NCBI RefSeq assembly: GCF_027891095.1 | Contig: NZ_JAQIIO010000005.1 | Location: 1-64,000, forward strand | DNA length: 64,000 nt | Reading direction: 5' to 3' | Source of the DNA: Aliiroseovarius salicola | GTDB lineage: Bacteria; Pseudomonadota; Alphaproteobacteria; Rhodobacterales; Rhodobacteraceae | Part shown: piece by piece, positions 41,276-48,575 of the stretch | How the letters are laid out: each line of letters opens with the position of its first letter | How positions within the stretch are numbered: the first letter of the stretch is position 1 | Position numbers and translations under genes: made by a program | The notes under the pieces: model-generated | Databases searched by the model: none | Told to the model about the DNA's origin: nothing | The model's input: only the letters and a program-made list of their open reading frames with translations

Positions 41276-41481
41276 GTTTTTACACCGTGGGCATCTTGTC
41301 ACGCCACGGTGAGCAAAGACGCGAACCGTTTGCAAATTCGCAATCGTATTCTATATACTGCCGTGACGCGGTTTGTGGACCAAGAAACGCGAAAAAAGCG
41401 GGCCAACGTGACCCGCAGAATTATTAAACAATGGACGAGCCGGCGGGTGGATTTTCGCCGGACGCTACAAAGGATCAGATG

Positions 41482-41844
41482 ATGGCTCTACCTGTCATTC
41501 GCGAAGACATGACAAATGAGGAACTGGATCAGATGATGACCAGTGCCTGCGACGCCTCGAACCTTCTCAAAGCGATCAGCCACGAAGGTCGATTGATGAT
41601 CCTGTGCCATCTGGTGACCGGTGAAAAATCGGTGACAGAACTGGAGAAACTCCTGTCTGCCCGCCAAGCAGCCGTGTCTCAACAACTGGCTCGCCTGCGT
41701 CTGGAAGGGCTGGTAACCCCCCGACGCGACGGCAAGACCATCTACTATTCCTTGACCGATGATCGCCCGCGTCGCATCCTCGAAGTGATTTACGAGATGT
41801 TCTGTTCAGTGGGCAAACCGGAAGATCGCAAGGCTGCGGAATAA
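41482..41844 (+). CDS. soxR: ArsR-family persulfide-sensing regulator SoxR
   Basis: This winged-helix repressor of about 120 residues has the ArsR core AISHEGRLMILCHLVTGEKS and the recognition helix SARQAAVSQQLARLRLEGLV. Starting at 41482, its cysteines are Cys23, Cys42 and Cys108. The 66-residue spacing of Cys42 and Cys108 equals that of the sensing pair in SqrR and BigR, which form a polysulfide bridge and leave DNA. Start choice: AAAGGA lies before the tandem ATGs at 41479/41482, while an upstream ATG at 41431 has no ribosome binding site. Likely targets are the ATTC-type sites upstream of soxX, soxS and the DUF302 gene. Confidence 0.9.
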   Translation: MALPVIREDMTNEELDQMMTSACDASNLLKAISHEGRLMILCHLVTGEKSVTELEKLLSARQAAVSQQLARLRLEGLVTPRRDGKTIYYSLTDDRPRRILEVIYEMFCSVGKPEDRKAAE

Positions 41845-41974
41845 AACGGCATTTCCGCCCAACTGCATCGGGATTGATCTGAACTGGCATTGCGAATGCG
41901 TGACTGGCCCAAACAGCTCGGGTCACGAATGCCAGCAATCCGAGGTCCGGTCAGGTCATCGGTAAGGGGGGTAA

Positions 41975-43033
41975 ATGTTCGACTGGGTATCTGACACCAA
42001 TTTGGCTGCTCTGATCGGCCTGATTGGCGGCGTGCTTTTGGGATTGTCGGCTCGTCTGGGTCGGTTCTGCACCCTCGGCGCCATCGAAGACGCCCTTTAC
42101 GGAGCGTCCCGCGATAGGCTGGCGATGTGGGGCGTGGCAATCGGGGTCGCGATGATCGGATGCTTCTCACTGGTTGGCGCTGGTCTCTTGCCTGCCGAAG
42201 AAACTGTATATCTCAGTCTGAGTTGGAACCCGCTCGCGTCAATCATTGGGGGGCTTATCTTTGGATATGGCATGGCGCTTTCCGGCAATTGCGGATTCGG
42301 AGCACTGGCAAGGCTGGGTGGTGGGGATCTGCGCAGTTTTGTGATTGTGCTTGTCATGGGCTTGTCGGCCTATACGGCCATTTCCGGCCCTTTTGCCCGG
42401 CTGAGAGTGTGGGCATTTCCTGAAACGCCAATCGACGGGGATACTCTTCCCTCCATTGCTCATGGAGTTTCGGGCCTGTCCGGCCTGTCCCCTGCCCTGA
42501 TCGGGATTGCGGTTGGAGTGTTCCTCTTGTCAGCATTGCTGATCTGGTCTGACATTCGCATAGCCCGTGCCAAACTGTTCTGGGGCGCCGTCGCCGGGTT
42601 GGCTGTTGTGATCGGATGGGGCGGCACCGCCTGGGTTGCCACCAATGGTTTTTCCGCCATTCCAGTGGAAAGCCACACCTATTCTGCCCCGATTGGCGAC
42701 ACGCTGATTTATCTCATGACGTCATCCGGAAATGAATTGAATTTCGGCGTGGGATCCGTTGCAGGCGTGTTGTTGGGCGCCCTTCTTGGAAGCGTGCGCC
42801 TTGGCCATTTCCGTTGGGAAGCCTGCGAAGATCCACGCGAGTTGAAACGGCAAATTCTGGGAGCCGTCATCATGGGATGGGGGGCCGTGATTGCCTTTGG
42901 CTGCTCGATTGGTCAGGGCCTTTCCGCCTTTGCCCTGCTGTATTACGGAGCACCCGTCACTTTTCTGGCGATCATCGCTGGGGCCGCTTTGGGTCTGCGT
43001 CACCTGATTTCCGGTTTTTCCGTCATCGAATAG
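41975..43033 (+). CDS. soxT: YeeE/YedE-family sulfur transporter SoxT
   Basis: This 352-residue inner-membrane protein has about nine hydrophobic segments and internal symmetry. Family motifs with cysteines occur in RFCTLGAIEDALYG, ALSGNCGFGALARLGGGDLR and AFGCSIGQGLSAF. Such proteins import thiosulfate or other reduced sulfur; the copy next to soxSR is called soxT in related bacteria. It may supply sulfur to the cytoplasmic sensor SoxR as a signal. It follows soxR by 130 bases on the same strand. Confidence 0.85.
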   Translation: MFDWVSDTNLAALIGLIGGVLLGLSARLGRFCTLGAIEDALYGASRDRLAMWGVAIGVAMIGCFSLVGAGLLPAEETVYLSLSWNPLASIIGGLIFGYGMALSGNCGFGALARLGGGDLRSFVIVLVMGLSAYTAISGPFARLRVWAFPETPIDGDTLPSIAHGVSGLSGLSPALIGIAVGVFLLSALLIWSDIRIARAKLFWGAVAGLAVVIGWGGTAWVATNGFSAIPVESHTYSAPIGDTLIYLMTSSGNELNFGVGSVAGVLLGALLGSVRLGHFRWEACEDPRELKRQILGAVIMGWGAVIAFGCSIGQGLSAFALLYYGAPVTFLAIIAGAALGLRHLISGFSVIE

Positions 43034-43163
43034 CGGGTTTTTGGCTCAGACGCCCAATTCAGGCAATCCAATATCTGATCATACCGTTTTTAACCTTTTC
43101 ACCCATGGCTTCGCCTTATAGGGTCGCGCCGCAAATGATCTGAGATGCGCGAGACAGACCAGA

Positions 43164-43670
43164 ATGAAAAGCTTCAACCCCGGCCCCGAACATGCCGCTG
43201 AACTCAGGGCCGCTCTTGGCACTTTCACCACCGGCGTGACCATCGTGACCACCAGCATGAAGGTCACCAATGGCGCGCGCCCAATTGGCATGACGGTCAA
43301 CAGCTTTACCTCGGTTTCGCTGGACCCGCCGCTGATCTTGTGGTGCCCGGCGCTGGTCTCTGCCCGCCACGACAGTTTCGTCGCGGCCGAGCATTTTGCC
43401 ATCCATATTCTCTCTGACGCACAACGCGATCTGGCGCAGCACTTCGCCCGGAACGGAGACGACTTCACAGATATTGCCCATCACATCGACGACCATGGCG
43501 TCCCCCTGCTGGATGGCTGCGTCACCCGGCTTGATTGCCGTACAGAACGCGTCATGCAAGGTGGCGATCATTCGATCATCTTGGGGCGCGTATTGCGCGC
43601 CCATCAGGCTGATGCCAATGCTCTGGCCTTCTGCGCCGGGAAATTTGGCAGGTTTTCTGAGGGCACCTGA
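43164..43670 (+). CDS. Flavin reductase family protein
   Basis: This 168-residue protein has the FMN-binding split-barrel of the flavin reductase family, with FTTGVTIVTT near the start and TVNSFTSVSLDPPLILW, the flavin-contacting block. Such proteins reduce FMN for a partner monooxygenase. It follows soxT on the same strand after 130 bases, without a visible partner monooxygenase in the window. A link with sulfur oxidation cannot be shown from sequence. Confidence 0.87.
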   Translation: MKSFNPGPEHAAELRAALGTFTTGVTIVTTSMKVTNGARPIGMTVNSFTSVSLDPPLILWCPALVSARHDSFVAAEHFAIHILSDAQRDLAQHFARNGDDFTDIAHHIDDHGVPLLDGCVTRLDCRTERVMQGGDHSIILGRVLRAHQADANALAFCAGKFGRFSEGT

Positions 43671-43703
43671 CCCTTCCCGCTTCATTACCACATAATCGAG
43701 CCG

Positions 43704-44126
43704 TCAGTTTATCATTATGGCTGCACGCGCATATGTCGCCGAGGCCGTGACCCCGTCATCATAGGTGAGGGTCACCTGCACCTCGTCCACTGATTTCAGT
43801 TCGAAATTCAGAAATGGCAACAGATCGTTGGCCTTGATCGCGTTGGGTTGCGCTTCATCCATATAGCAGGGTTCGAGCTCAAACCTTTGCATCTCGCGTC
43901 CATTCACAGCGAACTCCACCTGTTCCAATCCGCAGCGCCACGCCAAGAGATGCGTAAAGTAAAGAATGTCTTTCCCGTCATATTCTCGTACGGCCACCCA
44001 GTTTGCCTGCGTGGCTTCGAGAATGGGGCGCACCTCGGCGGCCGTTGTGAATTGTTGCGCTTTGACCGGCAAGCCCGCCACTGAAAAAGCTCCGGACAAA
44101 ACCAACACTCCAAACAAATACTTCAT
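43704..44126 (-). CDS. Secreted protein of unknown function, 140 residues
   Basis: The protein has an N-terminal signal peptide (MKYLFGVLVLSGAFSVAGLP, cleavage near VKA) and a mature part of about 118 residues with two cysteines, in WRCGLE and EPCYMD, probably a disulfide. The domain reads as mainly beta strand at the C-terminus (VDEVQVTLTYDDGVTASATY). I do not recognise the family. Its stop lies 34 bases from the convergent flavin reductase stop, and it diverges from the glycosyltransferase-like gene. A periplasmic role is likely. Confidence 0.7.
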   Translation of the reverse strand: MKYLFGVLVLSGAFSVAGLPVKAQQFTTAAEVRPILEATQANWVAVREYDGKDILYFTHLLAWRCGLEQVEFAVNGREMQRFELEPCYMDEAQPNAIKANDLLPFLNFELKSVDEVQVTLTYDDGVTASATYARAAIMIN

Positions 44127-44253
44127 CAATATCTCCCACTAATCTGTAACATCCTGCACCAACCGACAATTGACACAATGCCTGCTTATGCAGCCCTTTC
44201 CGGGCACCACATTCCTGCCTATACTGCCCGAAAAGACAAGATGGGCAAAGAGC

Positions 44254-45390
44254 ATGGCCAAATCGGCGAAAATTCAGGCTAGCCGCGCGGCGTCAAAGAA
44301 GACTGGTGCCAAGGCGCAAGCGGACAAAAGTTCAAAATCCGCAGGCAATGCAAAATCCAAGTCCGTTGCCCGCAATAAAACAGCCAAGACAACGCCGCCC
44401 AATTCCACACCTGTAGATTTCAATGTTGTTGTGGTTGGGCAGGCTGGGCGTATCTCTTACGAAGCATTGTTGTTTGTCGCCTCTCTGCGTGCCTCTGATC
44501 CAGATTTCAGCGGGCGTGTTTTCGTGGCGGAACCGCAACCCGGTGAAAAATGGCCGGATGACCCACGCATTCGAACTTCGGTGAGCGAAGCATTGCAGGC
44601 GCTGGGGGCCGAAATCCTCCCATTCCAGAGCCATCACTTCGGCGCAGATTACCCAAATGGCAACAAAATCGAAGCCCTTCTGGAATTGCCAGAAGGAGAA
44701 CCCTTTGTCTTTTTCGACAGCGACACTGTGGTGACTGGAAAACTGTCTGAGGTGGCATTTGATTTCTCGCGCCCCTCTGCCTCGATGAAACGGGAAAACA
44801 CCTGGCCAAATATCGAATTATATGGCCCTGGGTATGGGGAAATCTGGGGATCACTTTACCGAAAGTTTGCGCTGGATTTCGACGGGTCGCTCGATCTCAG
44901 TCAGCCTGACGAGTATTGGGAACGCTACATGTATTTCAATGCGGGGTGGTTCTATGGGCGCTGCCCGCGCGAATTTGGCGCTCGTTTCTTGGAATATGCG
45001 CTGGCCATTCGTGACAAAGCCCCAGAAGAACTGGTCTGTCAGGAGCTGTATCCCTGGCTGGATCAGATCACCCTGCCCCTGGTCATCTCATCATTTGAAG
45101 GTGGTCGCCCTAGGCCGGAGCTTGACGGGTTGGATGGAGACGTCACCTGTCACTGGCGTATCCTGCCACTGGCTTATGCCCGTGAACCCGATCAGGTGAT
45201 CGAGATGATCGAAAGCGTGAGCGCCCCAAACAAGATCAAGAAAGTGCTGAAGGAATACCAACCCATGCTGCGCATGATCTATCAGGGGCGTGGTCAGAAA
45301 GTGCGCGCCCTGTTTGATCGAGACAACCTGCCGCGACGCGAGCAGATGATCCGTAACAAGATCAAACGCGAAGGGTTCTGGATGCGTTAG
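44254..45390 (+). CDS. Glycosyltransferase-like protein with Lys/Ala-rich N-terminal tail
   Basis: This 378-residue protein starts with about 50 residues rich in Lys, Ala and Ser (a basic, disordered tail), then a domain whose order suggests a GT-A fold: VVVVGQAGRISYEALLFVAS and, at residues 152-159, VFFDSDTV with an Asp-Ser-Asp motif like the metal-binding DxD of glycosyltransferases. Later parts are aromatic-rich (YMYFNAGWFYGRCPREFG). No membrane segment is visible. The start at 44254 (MAKSAK) is preferred; upstream in-frame codons add nothing recognisable. Neighbours give no hint of an acceptor. Confidence 0.7.
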   Translation: MAKSAKIQASRAASKKTGAKAQADKSSKSAGNAKSKSVARNKTAKTTPPNSTPVDFNVVVVGQAGRISYEALLFVASLRASDPDFSGRVFVAEPQPGEKWPDDPRIRTSVSEALQALGAEILPFQSHHFGADYPNGNKIEALLELPEGEPFVFFDSDTVVTGKLSEVAFDFSRPSASMKRENTWPNIELYGPGYGEIWGSLYRKFALDFDGSLDLSQPDEYWERYMYFNAGWFYGRCPREFGARFLEYALAIRDKAPEELVCQELYPWLDQITLPLVISSFEGGRPRPELDGLDGDVTCHWRILPLAYAREPDQVIEMIESVSAPNKIKKVLKEYQPMLRMIYQGRGQKVRALFDRDNLPRREQMIRNKIKREGFWMR

Positions 45391-45434
45391 CGGGCGTCGG
45401 AAGCCAGGGGAAACATGCATCGTTCTTGAAGAAA

Positions 45435-45848
45435 CTAGCCTTCAAACACGTTAGAAAGGCTTTTGAAGCCCTTGACTTCAATTGGATTTCCGGAAGGATC
45501 CATAAAAAACATCGTCCATTGCTCACCCGGCTCACCTTCGAACCGAACTGTGGGTGCAATGACCCAATCTGTTTCGGCATCCTCAAGCCGATCAGCAAGC
45601 GCACGCCAGTCATCATAGGGAAGAACAACGCCAAAGTGCGGCATGGCCACCATATGTTGCCCCACCTTTCCAGTATCGGCCGTGTCAAATGGCGTGCCAA
45701 GATGAAGGCTGAGCTGGTGGCCGAAAAAGCTGAAATCCACCCAGCTCTCGGTCGAACGTCCTTCTTTGCACCTGAGAACATCACCGTAAAAGCGCCGCGC
45801 GTCGTTAAGATCCGCAACATGAATGGCAAGGTGAAATGGCGTTAGCAT
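45435..45848 (-). CDS. VOC-family (glyoxalase/dioxygenase-like) protein
   Basis: This 137-residue protein has two beta-alpha-beta-beta-beta modules of the vicinal oxygen chelate superfamily. It begins MLTPFHLAIHVADLNDARRF, with a metal-type His at residue 6 or 10, and ends FFMDPSGNPIEVKGF with the expected Glu. The start at 45848 is taken from the family pattern. Members include glyoxalases, resistance proteins and dioxygenases, so the substrate is open. It is convergent with the glycosyltransferase-like gene. Confidence 0.83.
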   Translation of the reverse strand: MLTPFHLAIHVADLNDARRFYGDVLRCKEGRSTESWVDFSFFGHQLSLHLGTPFDTADTGKVGQHMVAMPHFGVVLPYDDWRALADRLEDAETDWVIAPTVRFEGEPGEQWTMFFMDPSGNPIEVKGFKSLSNVFEG

Positions 45849-46260
45849 GGTGGCTCCAATTGCTTTTGAAAACATAAAGCAGGGTTGTTTATGCACAACG
45901 GCTGCGATGCATCAGGGAAATAGCATTTACGCATGCCCTCTGTAGTTGTGATACACGATGCGTCGAGATCAAAGCACTGTCCACTTCATTTCATGTCGCA
46001 ACATACTGAAGAGATGGATCAATTCCACCCCCAAAAGATTGGGCCAGCGAAACAAATGCCCCGCAGCGTGACACAGAGCGCACGACCCACCCAACAACGA
46101 CACAAAAAATCCTCCCCCAAAATGCTGGTTTTGGAAAATTTATTCCTCCTACAAATTGTGATGGGAAATGCCCTCCTGCAATCCATATTGCCCCTTTCAC
46201 TCTGTTGAAGCCCACGCCCCTTTCCCCTAGCCTGCATGCAACTTGAATTGGGAGATTAAG
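45849..46260. other. Upstream region of metY
   Basis: About 410 bases between the VOC gene and metY contain no supported gene. It must hold the promoters of both. I looked for a SAM-II-type or SAH-type leader, which often precedes methionine genes in alphaproteobacteria, and found no match I could defend. GGGAG at 46248-46252 is the metY ribosome binding site. Confidence 0.4.
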
Positions 46261-47553
46261 ATGACAGAAGAACGCAAACTGGGATTTGATACACAACAGG
46301 TTCACGCGGGCACTGCACCCGACCCGGCGACCGGCGCCCGTCAGGTGCCGATCTACCAGACCACTGCCTATGTGTTTCAGGATGCAGATCACGCCGCGCG
46401 GCTCTTCAATCTCGAAGAGGTTGGCTATATCTATTCTCGCCTGACCAATCCCACTGTCGGCGCATTGCAAAACCGAATTGCCGAATTGGAAGGTGGCGCA
46501 GGGGCGGTTTGCTGTTCCTCAGGTCATGCGGCCCAGATCATGGCGCTTTTCCCGCTGATGGGACCGGGTCTGAACATCGTTGCCTCGAACAAACTGTATG
46601 GCGGGACCGTCACCCAGTTCACGCAGACCTTCAAGCGTTTCGGCTGGGAAGCCAAACTTGTCGATTTCGACGACCCGGCCGCTGTAGAAGCCGCCATCGA
46701 CGACAATACGCGCGCGCTTTTCTGTGAAACCCTGGCCAATCCGGCAGGCGTTCCCACCGACATTCCGGCCATTGCCGCGGTCGGCAACAAAGCCGGCATC
46801 CCTCTGGTCGTGGACAACACGTCAGCCACCCCTTACCTGGTCAAACCGATCGAGCTGGGTGCCACCCTCGTTGTGCATTCAACCACCAAATACCTGACCG
46901 GCAACGGCACAGTAACCGGTGGTGCAATTGTGGACAGCGGCCAGTTCGACTGGATGCAAAACGACAAATTCCCGTCCCTCAGCCAGCCTGAACCTGCGTA
47001 TCATGGTCTGTGTTTCGGTGCAGCGCTCGGCCCGATGGCCTTCACCTTCCACAGCATCGCAATTGGACTGCGTGATCTTGGTATGACAATGAACCCGCAG
47101 GCGGCGCATTACACCCTTCTGGGCATTGAGACCCTGTCTCTGCGGATGCAAAAGCACGTTGCGAATGCACAGAAAGTTGCGGAATGGCTGGAAGCCGACG
47201 ACCGGATCGATGCGGTGAACTTTGCTGGCCTCGCCAGCTCGCCTTACAAGGCGCTTGCCGACAAAATCAGCCCGAAAGGCGCAGGAGCGCTGTTCACCGT
47301 GGCGGTGAAAGGCGGATATGAATCTTGTAAGAAGCTGGTCGATAATCTGAAACTGTTCAGCCATGTTGCAAATCTGGGCGACGCGCGGTCCCTGATCATC
47401 CATTCGGCCTCGACCACACACCGCCAGCTGAGCGAAGAGCAGCAGGTTGCGGCAGGTGCAGCGCCGAATGTGGTGCGCTTGTCGATCGGGATTGAAGATG
47501 TGGATGACATCATTGCTGATCTGGATCAGGCGCTGGCAGTGGCGACCTCCTAA
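46261..47553 (+). CDS. metY: O-acetylhomoserine (thiol)-lyase
   Basis: This 430-residue PLP enzyme makes homocysteine from O-acetylhomoserine and sulfide. The Schiff-base lysine is in VVHSTTKYLTGNGT, and VPIYQTTAYVFQ, YSRLTNPT and the ALFCETLANPAG block are typical of MetY rather than of cystathionine enzymes. The ATG at 46261 (MTEERKL) follows GGGAG. It stands alone with its own terminator. In an organism that handles sulfide nearby it offers a direct assimilatory exit for sulfur. Confidence 0.92.
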   Translation: MTEERKLGFDTQQVHAGTAPDPATGARQVPIYQTTAYVFQDADHAARLFNLEEVGYIYSRLTNPTVGALQNRIAELEGGAGAVCCSSGHAAQIMALFPLMGPGLNIVASNKLYGGTVTQFTQTFKRFGWEAKLVDFDDPAAVEAAIDDNTRALFCETLANPAGVPTDIPAIAAVGNKAGIPLVVDNTSATPYLVKPIELGATLVVHSTTKYLTGNGTVTGGAIVDSGQFDWMQNDKFPSLSQPEPAYHGLCFGAALGPMAFTFHSIAIGLRDLGMTMNPQAAHYTLLGIETLSLRMQKHVANAQKVAEWLEADDRIDAVNFAGLASSPYKALADKISPKGAGALFTVAVKGGYESCKKLVDNLKLFSHVANLGDARSLIIHSASTTHRQLSEEQQVAAGAAPNVVRLSIGIEDVDDIIADLDQALAVATS

Positions 47554-47585
47554 TCGCAAACCAATCGCAAAAGCGAGAACAAAAG

Positions 47586-47611
47586 AGGCCGCCAAACTAG
47601 GCGGCCTTTTT
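47586..47611 (+). terminator. metY rho-independent terminator
   Basis: AGGCCGCC (47586-47593) pairs with GGCGGCCT (47600-47607) around AAACTA and is followed by TTTTTA. It lies 33 bases after the metY stop. It may also serve the convergent SIMPL gene, but the A-run upstream is short. Confidence 0.9.
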
Positions 47612-47635
47612 ATTTCAAAAGCTTATAGCCAGTAA

Positions 47636-48349
47636 TTAACTTTCCCCGCTAAGCTCAAATATCATTGTGACCTGAGCTGTGACGTCAAGTTCCCCCTGCG
47701 CCACTGGCATTTCGGCCTGCACCTCCATCGCCATACGCCCAAATACCGGGCCGGGTTGCGGAGCATCTGCGCCCTCCTGCAGCAAGATCACTTGACCAAG
47801 AGAAAGCCCGGCGGCTTCTGCCAGAAGCCCAGCTTTGCGCATCGCATCAGATACGGCCAGCGCGCGCGCCTCATCCCGCAGCGTCTCACGATTGGAAAGA
47901 TCGAATTGCAACCCGTTGATATTATTGACACCAGAACGTATGACCTGATCCAGAACTCCACCCAGATCTTCCAGCTCTCGCAATGTAACACTCAGTGTCG
48001 AACTCGCCTCAAACCCAATCCGACGCGGATTGCTCGAACCCGAGTAATTATACTGCGGCGATAACGAAAGCTGGCTGGTTTGGATATCCTTACCCTCAAT
48101 TCCAATCTCTTTCAGATCCCCCAACAGGCGCGTGATACCTTCTCCAACGGCGCGACTGGCAGAGACCGCATCTTTTGCCTCTTCGCGCACGCCAAGTCGG
48201 ATCACTGCCATATCCGGCACCGCAGACACCAGACCGTGTCCAGTGACCTGCAACCGGGACGCTTCGGTCTGTGCGGTTCCTGCTACGGGCATAAACGTCA
48301 GCACAAAACTCAGGATGGCGGCGAAAATTGAATGAGGCTTCATCATCAT
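47636..48349 (-). CDS. SIMPL-domain (DUF541) periplasmic protein
   Basis: This protein of about 237 residues has a signal peptide ending near GTAQ and a SIMPL (DUF541) domain opening with LQVTGHGLVSAVPDMAVIRL, the family hallmark. Related proteins form oligomeric rings in the periplasm and are linked to oxidative stress or membrane integrity, without a firmly known activity. Three tandem ATGs at 48349-48341 follow CGGAG; I chose the first. It is convergent with metY and diverges from the 940-residue protein. Confidence 0.86.
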   Translation of the reverse strand: MMMKPHSIFAAILSFVLTFMPVAGTAQTEASRLQVTGHGLVSAVPDMAVIRLGVREEAKDAVSASRAVGEGITRLLGDLKEIGIEGKDIQTSQLSLSPQYNYSGSSNPRRIGFEASSTLSVTLRELEDLGGVLDQVIRSGVNNINGLQFDLSNRETLRDEARALAVSDAMRKAGLLAEAAGLSLGQVILLQEGADAPQPGPVFGRMAMEVQAEMPVAQGELDVTAQVTMIFELSGES

Positions 48350-48575
48350 AAACTCCGGTTTTCCACTACTCTGCGCCAATTGTTGCCACGTTCAACCTCG
48401 TCCTTGGAGCCCTCTTTTCATGGGCGAAAACCTGCTGTAGTTTCAAGGCAGTGGCGTATGAAGCCATCAAAGCGTGGGACAGTGCATGACCTGCGCCGTT
48501 TTGGGTGGAAAAAAGATAACTCTTGCCCCCGCTGAATTGAAGACCGAATGACGGACACAGGAGCCAACGCCAAGT

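Noticed and set aside
41283-41309. A terminator after soxS
   Set aside because: A 7-bp stem with a 13-base loop is present, but no T-run follows, and soxR and soxT continue on the same strand.
45849-46260. A SAM-II or SAH riboswitch upstream of metY
   Set aside because: I searched by eye for the conserved cores and pseudoknot strands and found no convincing match. A covariance search would settle this.
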